NCBI GenBank assembly: GCA_003640385.1
Contig: RCAB01000064.1
Span: 124,001 to 188,000, forward strand
DNA: 64,000 bases
Source of the DNA: Setaria digitata
Lineage: Eukaryota; Nematoda; Chromadorea; Rhabditida; Setariidae
Direction: 5' to 3'
The number at the start of each line of letters is the position of its first letter. Within the stretch, counting starts at the first letter, position 1. The position numbers and the translations under genes are program-made. This document shows, in pieces, positions 1-11,631 of this stretch. The notes below the pieces were generated by a model. That model saw only the letters and a list, made by a program, of their open reading frames with translations, did no database searches and was not told the DNA's origin.

Positions 1-214
1 AAAAGTTTGAAATCTGAATCTGCGGAAAATTTTGTTTGAGAAAGATGGTATCAGGTAGTAATGATTACTGAAAATGGGAACGGAATGAAAGAGTTTCCTA
101 TTCCTGTACAGAATTTTCATTGAACTTCAAAGTTTAATTTTGCAGAAAATCTCAGGAAGTAGTGATCTATTGTCTATTGTTACTGCTATACTTCCACTAA
201 ATTTTAATACTTAC

Positions 215-433
215 CACTTTCTTGACTAAACTACTGGTAAAATTACTATTCCTTCTGACTGAATATATACCCATCGAAAAGGGACCATCTTCATCATACA
301 CTTCATAGCAACTTGGCCTTATAAGACTGCTTTTATACTTCTCGAAATATTGTGGCATATTTTCGTCGCAAGTTGTCTGAAGAAAACTAACAAATAAAAA
401 ATAACAAAGAATAAAAGTAGCAACTTCCTTCAT
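215..433 (-). CDS. First exon of a secreted cysteine-containing protein; gene runs off the left edge
   Basis: An ATG at 433-431 opens a 73-codon exon ending at a strong GTAAGT donor (exon 215-433, phase 0). The first 22 residues form a signal peptide with a hydrophobic core (FILCYFLFVSF), so the product is secreted or membrane-bound. The mature part has two cysteines, the second in SCYEVYDEDG, which resembles the start of the module seen in the two genes to the right. A pyrimidine-rich stretch ending in CCAG lies about 15 bases before the ATG and could be a cis or trans splice acceptor. Later exons would lie below position 215 or outside the window and were not identified. The link to the neighbouring family is inference from cysteine spacing; function is unknown. 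Confidence 0.55.
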
Positions 434-741
434 AAGTATTAAGTAAGTCTGGAGAAATGAGAATATCTGCTCACCAAAAATGCGAAAGCTTCTAGTCTGA
501 AGACTTTATTACTGATAAGTGCCAAGTCATAAAGACATATTCTTAAAAACTTCAGAGTAGTAAATTTAAAGTAAAGTGAGTTCAAGCCTAATGATGCTAA
601 GATGATGCCAAATAATTTGGGACTAGCATGGAAATTATCAGTATTACAAGACATTTTTTATTGTACTAACCTGGAAATTTTGCTGAATATTTACTAAATT
701 TAAATTACTTCGCGTCATATAATTGAAATTTCAGTGTTATT

Positions 742-2680
742 TCATACATTTATATCATTTTCCATCTGATAATTGAAAAATAATCCTATAAGGAGATCGA
801 AATATGGTAGCTTCCTCCTACAATCGCATTTGAAGAACTGATAAGTGATCCACTGATGTACATAATCCTTTCGATGACAGTTTTGTGGTCGCAGTGGGAA
901 CACATCCAATATTTCACAAACCAAATTTCTATAAAAAAGAGGAATTTCTTAAAGCTTTTTCAACAACTTGAACTTTTTAAATGGTTATTTCAGAAATGAT
1001 TTAATCTCCTTGGCTTTATTGGTTTTTTTTGCACATTTCAAGTAAAATCGATGAATTTAAATCCTAAAATTTTCATTCAGTTTTCATAAAGCTTGATAAA
1101 ATTAAACTTACTGAGAAGGAAATTCTTTGTATGCAACTCGATAAGTCATATATTGTTGATAAGAAACATTATCAATCATAAGAATTTCTTGCTCGAATTG
1201 GAAGTCAAATGATCGCCAACATTCTGTAAAAATCAAAATGTCAGAGATGATCTGCATTGAAAGTTTATTCTCATGAAGGATTACTTCGATCAGTCTTTGT
1301 AAATTATCAGACTCACTATTTGATAAATCGTTCCTGGAGCCCTTCATAAAAATTTGTGTCAAATATGCTACAGCCTTGATGTGACATTGAAATACTACTC
1401 TAAAATAGGTTTCCATGTGAGTTTTAGAATTTTGCTTCCAAAGTATCCATGCAGTCGTCGTTTGAATTTCTTATTAAAGTTAAAATGTTATTAAAAGCCA
1501 AATTTTCTCAGGCTTTGAATTCTAGTTTCTTCTTCTCTGAGACTACTTTTGAGCCATCAGAAATCTGAATTTGCTGATGACTTCATGATTTGTCACGAAA
1601 CAACAAGCTACGCTCCTGTAAATTCATTCTAAAAAGAAATAATTTACTGCGAACTTCAGTTGTATTAGCATTCATCCACATCCTAACGGATTTCAGAATT
1701 AGTCTGGAAAACTTAATAGAAGAAATATTACTCTAACTTCTGAAAATCTTCAGGTTTTAGGCCGATCTGATAATTGCTCTTAGAAGGATTATTGTTGCCC
1801 CAGTGATTGCACAGATTTCCACTGTTGCAACAGCAGCGATATTGTCCTTGAATATGTGGCATATGCAACAAATTGTTTAGACAGTCTGGGCCAACTAACT
1901 GACAAAAAACGCTTTCAATTGAATTACAGTTGCCAGTCGAATCTTCTTTCGCGTCCAAAAGTACACTAGAATTTTTGGAATATTCGGTAAGAAGTCTCTT
2001 TTAAATATTATCTGCTCATCACTGAAATTAGATATAAAAAACCACTATTCAAATTTACAAATAGGCTAATTTTGTCTAGAAATTATTGATCACAGCTACT
2101 CTGGAGATATGGAAATGTTCTTAGTTTAAAACTATCGGGTCTATGCTCATATTTTAATTTTTTTTTTCAGTTTTTATCAGTAATTAAAACTTGCTAACAG
2201 TGAATCATTCGTATTAAAATTTGACTCCTGTTACCTTATTACATTTTATCATAGAAATTCCGGTGTTGGAAAGTTTGACATTTTATTTTCAAGACTAAAT
2301 GAAGCAATGAATAACCGTCAACGTGAGTTAGAATGAGCTGATGAAATCAATCTGAATTATAACATCAGTTTTTCTCGCAAAACTTTTCAGAGAAGTTTCT
2401 AATACATGGTACTAATGTAGCGACAGAGATGCTGCCTTGAAAGAAGACGGATGGAAAAGAAAAACAAAAATTGGAACTATTACCTTTCAGTCTGGCCTTG
2501 CTTGAATTCAATCCAGAAGTCAGCAATGCAGTACTGAGAGCGGAGAGGTAACTCTTGTCGTTCCAACCTTTCCAGTTCTACAGGTGGAGTGAAATTCTGG
2601 GCGCTGTACACCATAAATTGGCCCACAGCACAGTGCCAAAGTGGGACATTTCGACTCACCGGAAGTGTACTTCGATGACC
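742..2680 (-). CDS. Two-module cysteine-rich (ET/Ly6/activin-receptor-ectodomain-like) protein, 5' end unresolved
   Basis: Five exons join in phase: about 2680-2484, 1965-1732, 1399-1317, 1223-1112 and 928-742 (stop TGA at 744-742). The first two carry a full module: SQYCIADF, then GNC, VFCQ, GPDC and the hallmark YRCCCNSGNLCN. The last three carry a second module: FQC, KCWRSF, LVC, QNC and KCDCRR, where the middle cysteine of CCC has become Asp. CCCxxxxLCN is typical of three-finger ectodomains (activin/BMP receptors, Ly6/uPAR) and of the nematode ET module. From sequence alone I cannot say which family applies. No signal peptide or membrane segment was found, so the 5' end is missing or lies near 2.7 kb. 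The protein is probably extracellular; its role is unknown. Confidence 0.5.
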
Positions 2681-2765
2681 TCAAAAAACATCACAGCTTG
2701 TTTCTTTCTTTCAGCACTGCAATAGCGAACTTAATTGGGCAGTTTCAGCTCTCAAAATGCTATTG

Positions 2766-4091
2766 TTAACAAGAAAACTGTAGAATGAAACTTGTGCAAA
2801 TCACAGAAGCGACAGAATTCCTTTTAGTGAACAGTTCATTCCAAGGTGCAAGCCGTATAATGTCTGTGAATGGATGTTCCTGTGGAGAAAACAAGCGGTA
2901 AGTGATAAGTGATATCAGTAAAAATATTGTCACTATTAATAACCTAACAAATATTTTAGGTTTACTGTAAAGAAAATCGCGATACGTCCAATGGATGTTT
3001 GACGCTTTGTGCACTTTCCCATGCAATTCATTAGCTAAAATCGGATTGCGAATTGTTAAATCTGATTCCCATATTTGACGATTCTCCTTCACGCTGCTTA
3101 TGGTTTCAGTGGATGATGCATATGCGCAAAGTTCAGGTTTCTGGTAACAACAACAGAGCACGAAGTATTCCCGCGTCGATGCATATCGCACACACTGTCC
3201 ATCCGGAATTTGTGAAATGCTATATTTGGCACAGAAATGACCTCGTAAGGCCAGGGCTACTAGCGAATTCTGGAAAGAAAGGCTTATTCATGGTGAGTTA
3301 AGAAAATCTGAAAAAAATGTGTGTGGGTGAAAAAGTAGTCGTAGGCTCGATTTCGTTTGCTCATCAAAGCCTGTCGGAAGCCAGCTTGTTTTACACTTTC
3401 ATTTAGAATTCATTTGAATTTGCAGAGAATATTCTTCNAAAAGTAGTCGATTTCGTTTGCTCATCAAAGCCTGTCGGAAGCCGGCTTGTTTTACACTTTC
3501 ATTTAGAATTCATTTGAATTTGCAGAGAATATTCTTCTACATGTAGAGCATTTGAATCCTCATTTCTACTACTAACATTTTCACGTTCCGATGATTGTTT
3601 CGTCAGGTCGATCTTATTCCAATGCATTTCGCCAACATGCACCTTTGATGGCGTATTTACATCAAGCATAAATATGCACGGTGCACTACCAAATGTTTTT
3701 AGCTGAATATCGAATCTTTCTTAAGATAAAGTCTAGTATTTCTAGCTAGAAATAGTGACTGAAATGAGTTACAGACATCAAAAGTGGCCTTCAGATTCAG
3801 TACTTGTCTACTTACGGCTCTTTCAAAAAGCAATTAGACTCAGTTTTCTGACGCGATGGCAAAATCTACACTGATTCTTAATTGTTTGAAAGAATTGAGA
3901 AGGTGGGAATCCAAAAACCAGTTTACTTCTTCTTCAGCATCCATATTAATGCAGTAATTGAGATCATTTCGAGATATCCTCGTTGTGGCATCATTTCTAT
4001 CAGGAAAACGACGCTTGTAAAACTCCGTTGCAAGCTCTTCGATGATCTCTTCATCTGTTTTATTCTGCAGTATTTCAACTTCGTCAGATAA
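2766..4091 (-). CDS. Cysteine-module protein with one C-terminal membrane segment
   Basis: Two exons join in phase 0: 4091-3927 (donor GTAAAC) and 3269-2766 (acceptor TTTCCAG, stop at 2768-2766). The product contains NYCINMD, then FCAKYS, GQC and YFVLCCCYQKPELC, the same order and spacing as the first module of the neighbouring gene. An acidic/polar spacer follows, then one hydrophobic helix (FVRLLIVTIFLLISLITY) and a short tail. This suggests a type I membrane protein with an extracellular three-finger-like domain and no kinase domain, unlike true TGF-beta receptors. A further exon near 4781-4600 (PFCWWAIDL) may be its N-terminal part but was not joined. Known: CCCxxxxLC modules fold by disulfides. 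Inferred: surface receptor or decoy. Confidence 0.5.
3331..3537. repeat. Direct duplication of about 100 bases around a single N (probable assembly overlap)
   Basis: AAAAGTAGTCG...ATTCTTC occurs at 3331-3437 and again at 3439-3537, separated by N at 3438. Copy 1 has eight extra bases (TAGGCTCG-like) and one A/G difference. Confidence 0.85.
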
Positions 4092-4487
4092 CTTTGTATA
4101 CAAATGACATTAAAGTTCATTATAAATAACCTCATAAAGTTCGCACGATTTGCAACAATAATATATAACTTCGACGAGAATTTTCTGTCTCTCTTCAACA
4201 CGAAGTTGTTCTCCGTGCACTTTCACATCACTAAAATAAAATCTCTTTTATTGTTTTTATTCAGTGAAATTCATCGCCTTTCTGGCAAAAAATCAGCAGT
4301 CATTCTTGACAGCACCTTAATTTTCCATTTTTCTTTTTTTCTTGAGTGTTTTTTAAGTTTTGATAGCTTTTGCTTCATTTTAAGTTAAAATTTCTCCTTA
4401 AATACTGATAACTATTTCATTTTTAAGTATTTAAAAAATCAGATTACACAATATCTTTTTGTAAGAATTGGATGTAAAAAAGAAAAT

Positions 4488-4781
4488 TCAATTTGTGCAT
4501 AATTTAATTTGAGTAAAATATTTCAAAAAGACGGACATATAAGGTATGTCAGTAGTAATATTTATAAATGAGAAGCCATAAATCCCAGATACGGCGTTAC
4601 TGCATTCCAAATGTATATTATATTCCAGTAAATTGGACATTCCATTCCGGTAAAGATGGAATTGTTTTGCAGTGACGAGATCAATTGCCCACCAGCAAAA
4701 CGGCTTCATAATCTTAGAAGAACAATTCAGACTTTTACGAAAGCAAATTGGAATTTTACTTTCAAAGCTCGAGAAAGTCAT
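4488..4781 (-). CDS. Possible upstream exon of the cysteine-module cluster
   Basis: A 97-codon open frame contains CFRKSLNC and KPFCWWAIDL followed by LYRNGMSN. The pattern resembles the first halves of the neighbouring modules (SCYEVYDED, KCWRSFDF). No clean start or splice partner was established, and the frame may be only partly exonic. Within it lies ATTCCGGTAAAG, and a near copy (ATTCCGGTAAAATG) occurs about 265 bases to the right, so local duplication may have happened here. Treat this as a candidate exon only. Confidence 0.25.
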   Translation of the reverse strand: MTFSSFESKIPICFRKSLNCSSKIMKPFCWWAIDLVTAKQFHLYRNGMSNLLEYNIHLECSNAVSGIYGFSFINITTDIPYMSVFLKYFTQIKLCTN

Positions 4782-4899
4782 TTAGAAAATATTGAAATTT
4801 TGAATGACTGAGTAGGAACAAATGATCCATTCTCGGATGGATAGAGCAACTATTTAAATTAGATTCCAGCCAATGGTCTATTTATAACGATGAAATGTG

Positions 4900-6045
4900 C
4901 ATTCTATTCCGGTAAAATGATTTCCGTCCAAATTTGTACTTAGAAATTGAAAAAAATTTCTTAAAATGAGTTAGAAATTCGATTTAATGGAACATGATCT
5001 GTGAACAAACATTGGTTGTACACTGATTCGTTGCAAAGGCACTATTTTTCATTGTACTTAGTGAGCCTGAAAGTATTCAGTTCAACTTTGTGTCATTTAT
5101 TTCCATTTTTTATAACTTTAAAACTTCAATTTTGGCTATTTTACAACTTTAAGTTATTGTTCATGTTGTAAGCAAGATAAATGCGAAAATTCTTTCCATT
5201 TTCCACTCTTTCATGCAATGAAGGGAAATTTTTAATCTTAGTTCTGATGATGAATTTATTTAATTTGTAAGCAAGCCTGGTTTAGGAATAAGTAAAACTT
5301 AAACCAAGTTCAATACCGAAAATGACCAATATCGATCTCGAAAGTTTGGGAATTAATACAGGAACGACCATTCTGGAATAAAACTAACGAGGCAATGAAC
5401 CTTATTGAAAATACCAATTATTTCAAATTAATTCTCTCGCAATAGTACTCTGTTCTCTTCTTGGCACTCTTGCATTACGTTTCATATCATTCCTTTTTCT
5501 TCATCTAATCTTTTCTTCCACTAAGCTATAGAAAAAACGTTTTTTTTTTCAATTTTTGCAGAATTCGTATTCAATGTGACTGACAGCTTAGTGTCATCAG
5601 ATGTGAAACAAACGGATAAAATGAACGATCTTTTTAGGCCAGTATTAACATCGAGAACGATTCAATCACACTGTGATAATATTAGAATCATGGTCTATCA
5701 TTAAACGGTTAGGACAGTTCTTTTTTCTTGATTGAGAACTTACAGAATCGTGGCAAATAACAATCCTTCTGGAAGAATTTGGCTTCAGAAGGTGACAGAG
5801 CATCCCTTCTAGCTATACAGTACAAAAGAAATTGATGCATTTCAAATGATATCAATCTCGAAACATGTCGAGATCGTGATATTTCGTTGTCCGGTGAGTA
5901 ATAGCTCTGCCTCCTTCTCCTTTATGTTGCTGCTTATAAATCGTTCTGTCCATTGCAATTTATTTCCACTACTACTATCTGGAACGAGAAAAACATTCTT
6001 TTCCGTGGCGCCACGTATATTGTTCCGTTCTGGAGAGAAGCCACA
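4900..6045. other. AT-rich stretch without a supported gene
   Basis: Both strands hold only short frames with no splice-consistent extension. A poly-T run lies at about 5541-5550. The last few hundred bases are the upstream region of the plus-strand gene starting at 6046. Confidence 0.5.
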
Positions 6046-7475
6046 ATGCTCATTCACTGCCTTACTATCATTCTAATTACTCTCATTAGAAGCCATGCAT
6101 TCATTCTGCAGGTACTCATTCCTCTCTTCCTATCACTGATAGCAACATTGCTCCAGAGGTATTCCTCGCCTATACAACCCAATTCCTTCTTCCGCATTAC
6201 CTAACTCATCCAGAGATAATTAATTGATATTTATTGTTAAGCTTTTCAGCTAGTCTCTTTAGTGAAGGGATTACATTGTCTTACTGATTGATTGCTACAT
6301 ACTTGGCACATCTATAGAGAACTTAGAAATGCTTTTCAGTGCCAGAATTGCCGATGCATACCGGATTATTGTCCACAGACCATACCTAGGTCATTATGTC
6401 CATGTGATGGGCCGCAAACAGCTTGTAATCAGGTAACATCGCCAATGCAAACTCTACTTACCGATTCCACAAATGTCCATCAGCAACCATTTGTGGTACC
6501 GCAAGCACTTAACGCACAATATTTCCTTGTTCAACAGCCATCTCAATTAATATCGGCCCAAATACCTGGCCAGGCGATGGTTAGCCAGCAGCTTATGCAA
6601 ACTTTAAGTTTGCTGCAACAAGAACAAACAAGATTGGGAATGCAGCAATCGAACATACCACCTGTTTATGTGATCCGCACCATAGAGCAACCTGGTCAAG
6701 TGTTGCGACAGGTGCAGCAAATAGCAGAACCAGTGGTACCACGGTACATATCTTCGGTACAACCGGTACCAATACAACAAACACAAATGATTCTTGTACC
6801 TACCGGGCAACAAACGGTACCACTGATACAACAGCTTGCCCTACCACTCCAAGTACCAATGCAGACGATCACTTTACAAGTTCCAGGTAAATGCGATCCA
6901 AATTCAAACATAAATTATGAATTGCTTCGTTCGACATTCCCACAGAACAAAGTTTAGCTTTAGTTTTTGCAACTGCTGAAAGAAGTTACAATTATGAAAC
7001 ATTAATTGCGTAATTCATTATTGGAGTTATAAAGTATGAGGTAAAAATTAGAAATTCAGTGACGATGGCCGAACATTGCACTCCTCGTCCAAATGTTTGT
7101 CCACTGGGACTACCATCAGTTCATGCTGTTACAGAATGCGACAATGTTACTGACTCCACAGGTTAATTTTTCCATGCAATTATCAAAATGTATATGTCGA
7201 TAAGAATTAAGTGAATAATTAGGAGCGAAGGCAGTTAACAAATCTAATACGTATCTCTTTTCATTGGAATTAAACTAGAAAATTTAATTAGGTCACACCT
7301 AACTCTAACGAGAACTTAACTAACTTCTTTCTGCATTTTTGATAATATATTATCGTTAGTTTTATCTTGTAATGAAAGTAATTTTTTAGCCACGCGTTGT
7401 ATCACAGTTGAAGAAGCACGAAGATTGTACACTTGTCTTCCACATTTTAATTTCAACAAATTATGGAATAATTAA
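6046..7475 (+). CDS. Secreted Gln/Val/Pro-rich protein with terminal cysteine clusters
   Basis: Four exons (6046-6111, 6340-6886, 7060-7161, 7390-7475) join in phase and end at TAA, giving about 244 residues. Exon 1 is exactly a signal peptide (MLIHCLTIILITLIRSHA). Exon 2 opens with a cysteine cluster (CQNCRCIPDYCP, LCPCDG, AC). About 150 residues rich in Gln, Val, Pro, Thr and Ile follow, with recurring VPxQ-like units (VVPQ, EPVVP, QPVPIQQ, LVPTGQQ, TVPLIQQ, LQVPMQ). Exons 3-4 add a second cluster (HCTPRPNVCP, TECD, TRC, YTC). The large exon is also open through the exon-2 donor to a TAG at 6955-6957, so a shorter intron-retained form is possible. The family is not recognised; an extracellular matrix, cuticle or eggshell role would be a guess. 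Confidence 0.7.
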
Positions 7476-8354
7476 TTTCCATAGCTAATCATTTTTTTTT
7501 TCAAGCAAATTAATTTACAAATTAATCTACTACACTGAAAATCGCAGTATCAGCCATGATAGATTTTTATTTGAGCTTAAATTCCCAACGGCAATGTGTT
7601 ATTTGGAACTTGAGTAAAACTTGTGTAAACAACCAATGCAATTAAAAAATGAGCTGACAAATGGGTTTAATTACTAGACTTTTCGACTTCATCCTCCTTA
7701 TTGTACGGATTTTAATGAGTCTTGGTTATATCTCAGATAATTTAATTCATTCTTATTGAATGTAGTAAAGATTTTTGTTCCCATAATGTATGGTTAAAAT
7801 CAAACTTTAGTGAAGAGAGCAGTACGATGATGACTAAGTTCAGTTTCTCAAAGGGAAGGCAAGGGGTGATGATTCCATTTTTGCTTCATTTTATGAAACT
7901 CACGGTCTGCTTCGTTTTCTTTACTTTAAATTCAAAATTTCCATGAATGAAATTTGGAAGGAAGAGTCTACAAAAGAGGAAAATTCGACAATATATAGAA
8001 AAATTTATGACAGAACTTCAAAAAATATTCAAACAAAATAAGCGAAATTTCACTGCAAATAAATTGGTAATATGAAGGGTAGTGGGGGCAAAATGAACAT
8101 TTGAGAAGATGAAAATATCTAATTGTAAAACTATTAAAAAAACATCATTTTTTGATAACAGTAAAATGGATGGGAACTTAAGGTTTTAATAATGCAATCA
8201 TGAAAATGCTTCATGATTATTTAGTCCTCCATAAAATGCACTGATATGAAATGATTGTAAAAGAAAAAGCAGTAATCAAATTAAATATAGGCATGAAACT
8301 TGGTAAGGACAGTACAATCAGTGGTAACACCTAGCAATCTCTAATATTTGAAGT
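7476..8354. other. Intergenic, AT-rich
   Basis: Converging genes end on either side (plus-strand stop at 7475, minus-strand stop at 8355). I see no open frame with splice support and no RNA gene here. It should hold the two 3' ends. Confidence 0.5.
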
Positions 8355-9635
8355 TTAAGAAGTAAAGCAGTGATTATTGCCATGCAAAATAAATTTAAGC
8401 CGTTGAAAATTAACAAATTTACATCGTCGTTCGAAATCGTTGATAATAGAATCCCATTCTTCTAGTATTCGCTTTTCACGCCATGCTTGACGTTTGATCA
8501 GTTCCACATGTGTCTGTATAACCCTGGAGACAGTCTCTAGTTCATTCTTTCCTCCCATATTTTCTACAATAGCAATTTCACGAATTATATTTAAAAATTC
8601 TAAATTTCGATTAAATCTTCCCAAGGAGATAACAACTGATGTTAATCACATAAATGAAATTTAAAGTCTGTAAACTTTAATCCTTCCACCTGAGGGTAAA
8701 AAGCTATTTGATGGGGACAACACTAGGACATACTACCTGCAGTTGTGTAATTTCGTGAGTGCAACTGCTCTTTTAAAACTAACTAGCATTAGTTAAATAG
8801 TTCCTAGAATGAAAATCTTACCTGTAATAGTTCTTAGGAGGAGAGGAGTAAACATCGGTAATGGTTCGACACTCTCCGGTTCCGAACGAACTGTCTGTAC
8901 TCCAACGTTCTTAACATATCTTTTCTCACTACCTTTCATTTTCTTCCAATCTTTCTTGCTATCTTTCGATGTGGGAAGCCAGAAAATGTCAGACTGTTTC
9001 AGTCTCTTATCTGTGGAACTGTTTGAATCGATGCTTCTACTCCGATTACTGGAGTATCCAGAAAAAACTCGATAATCTACACGACATCTGCTTTCTGATT
9101 CACATTTACGATTGCTTCCAGAATTCGATTTATTAAATCCTACGCTAAAATTGTTATTTATATTCCTGTGATTTTTTCTTGAAAGCTCTAATTCCTTTCC
9201 CTTTTCGTGGCTTTTCGCCTCACAGTTATAGCACCTACGACTTTTCGTCGTTTGATTTGAAGAAAACGACAGCTCATTGCTAATTTTACTGGTAGTTATA
9301 CTTTCAGATTCAGTCGTCTCTAATAATTCTTCACTGCTGTTACTGTTACTCATATCAATTTTAGTTTCGATATCCATTGATTTTGTTCCCGTAGAACTAA
9401 TTTCCACTGATCTTTTCGATGATTCTTGACGTCCGGAAGATTCGGAGGAGATGATTTCATTTGACGTCACTTCTTCAAAACTATCTGCGCGATAATTAAA
9501 TACATTTTCCTCATTTATTTCTTGTATCTCCTCAGTAACTGAAACAATCGAGCTTGTGACACTTGAAGCTGACGATCCACTGGCAATGGTAGCTACTTTT
9601 TTGAACGATGACCGTTTCGTGAAGGGACTGACAAA
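8355..9635 (-). CDS. Serine-rich protein with C-terminal helical segment, function unknown (5' end open)
   Basis: Exon 9635-8822 (acceptor TTTTGTAG, donor GTAAGA, phase 1) joins exon 8563-8355 (acceptor TTGTAG, stop TAA) to give at least 340 residues. The first 220 residues are low complexity, dominated by Ser, Asn, Glu and Lys, with no obvious fold. A short motif YVKNVGVQTVR follows; GVQT resembles the core of dynein light chain LC8 binding motifs. The C-terminal 70 residues are strongly helical and charged (SRVIQTHVELIKRQAWREKR), a likely coiled coil. It may be the 3' part of the same gene as the exons at 9815-10816, but no phase-compatible donor was found there. The LC8 idea is inference. 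Confidence 0.6.
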
Positions 9636-9814
9636 CTACAAAATGAAATTGCTATCAAAGAAACCTACTATGAAAAAAAGTAGAAGAGATATTTCTGAGC
9701 CGAACTATCACTTTTCTTAAGGAGTTTTGCTCATAGAAGCTGGAAGACACGTTAGAAAGTTTAAGATCCACAGCTAATTAAAATATTTAACACAGTGAGA
9801 GCTTCTAATAAATT

Positions 9815-10816
9815 TTAATATTTCTTTGAGTGCAAATAATGAAGTAGCTGAAGTCCTTCAGAATCTCTTATGGATAATTGAGGGTAAATGGTATATTGTG
9901 CATTATTGTTACGTTCCCAAATATCTGAAACAACCGATGATATTGACGCAGCACGGTTGTATTTCTGATCCATCTGATTCCCATTCCATCCAGAAGATGG
10001 TACACTTTCCCTGTGAAAAATGAATCAGAAAGAAATCCATTCTCAAATACTTTGTTGTGCAATGAAAAAATTAATGCAAACTCCAAGAAAAATCTTGTAA
10101 AAGAATAACGTGCAGAGAAGCGTACTCATTTTTTTTATTTAAAGATGCATTCCTTGTAGACAGCAGTGTTTTCGCTTCTAATTTTTTGCCATCAGCCGCT
10201 ACATTGAATTCTTCCAAGCAGTTTAAGTAGGACTAAAAAAGGCTTAAATTATTATGTCAAATCCAGCAGAAAAACAAATGAAGTATGCAAGTATCAGATA
10301 TATTTAAAAGAATAAAAGTTATAGAAATTTTGTCACATGCTTGAAAATATTTTCTTTCCTATGTTTCTGTTCAAAATTAAGTTCACTTGGATAAAGGACA
10401 AAAGACACAATTTAAGGTAATTATCGACAATTACTGAAATGAAGCCCATGGAAACCGTCTAAAAAACTTTTGCAGGAACGAATATAAGATTTCAAATACC
10501 AGAAATTTTAGTCAGAACATCGATTAATTTACACAGTTCAAGTTATTTAAAAACATTGTACAATTTAAGTCATTGCTAAAGTTCTTCCGAATTCACAATT
10601 TCACAATCACCTCTCGGAATTTCTTCAAAAAGTTCGATTTCCAACTGACTACAACAAAGGGTTCCTGCCTATTAATGGCCAATTATATAAGTGTGATAAT
10701 ACACTAAATCCGGGTTTCTCTTACATAATACTCCTCACCAAAGTTCCCAGTGTTTTCATCTCGGCTCTCGGCGACTGATGCTTCGACTTTTTTATTATTC
10801 CTTTGTTTATACACGG
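9815..10816 (-). CDS. Unrecognised gene, four exons, Ser/Asn-rich C-terminus
   Basis: Exons 10816-10725, 10644-10597, 10232-10126 and 10010-9815 join in compatible phases and end with TAA at 9817-9815. The donor of the second exon (GTGAAT) is the weakest choice. Visible stretches include VEASVAESRDENTGNFGEE, LEIELFEEIPRGD, LEEFNVAADGKKLEAKTLL and SIRDSEGLQLLHYLHS. No domain is recognised and no start codon was found, so more exons probably lie between 10.8 and 11.4 kb. A frame containing SEGQLNSTALNLEAKG near 11.2 kb is one candidate. Composition resembles the Ser-rich gene just downstream, so one long gene with alternative ends is possible. Confidence 0.4.
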
Positions 10817-11631
10817 CTAAACAAATCCCTGATTAATCGAAGTGTGAATAAATTTTTGACTTTTGCAAATCATAAATATTTGTTTACAATTTTAAAAATT
10901 CGCAGCCGCTAATGAAAGAAAGGTAAATTATGTCCAATCAGAGTTGCATTCTGCCAAATTTCCTTAAAAAGGGAAATTTAATCCCTAATTTAACATCCTT
11001 TATCTAACACAGAGATATTTACATCAGACAAGAATCCCCACCATTATTAGAAAAGATTACGAAGTTTCTAAGGAATATTAACTAAAATATACAAAGGAGT
11101 AACTATGGTTACCGCACGCAGTTTCTTCGTATTGAAAAATCAATCGCGAAAAGGCAAACAGTTATCCCTTTCGCTTCTAAATTTAAAGCAGTCGAGTTTA
11201 GCTGCCCTTCAGAATTAAATTAAAAATAAGTGAGGAAAACCATATTGAAATAAACCTAAGTGTCGAAAATCGTACAGGAAAATTTTGCAACTTTCAATGT
11301 CAAAAATGTGAAACAATATATATAAAATAGGAGAACATATTCCATCATCGTAAAGATTTGAAACAGCGAATTTCTGAAATGATTCAGGACCAACAGAACG
11401 CAATGGGCTCTTTATACTAGTAAACGTCTTACTGTGGTAAAGTCTGTCAAAGTAATGAAATATTTATTCTAAAATTTAAACAGGCAACATTCCCAAAATT
11501 AAAAAATCCCAATAAAAAATACTATAGACATATATAAGGCAACAAGATATTTTTTCCAATTCAAAGAGAGATCGCATAACTAAAGTTGCAACCGAACAAT
11601 TTTCAAGAAAAAAAAAAAAAAAAACCGTTAG

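Noticed and set aside
6593..6911. Long minus-strand frames opposite the Gln/Val/Pro exon
   Set aside because: They are antisense shadows of a biased coding exon, with no start, splice or family support, and overlap a phase-verified plus-strand gene.
7664..7674. GGTTTAATTAC, identical to the first 11 bases of nematode SL1
   Set aside because: The match stops at base 11 and no downstream donor, Sm site or SL RNA hairpin follows.
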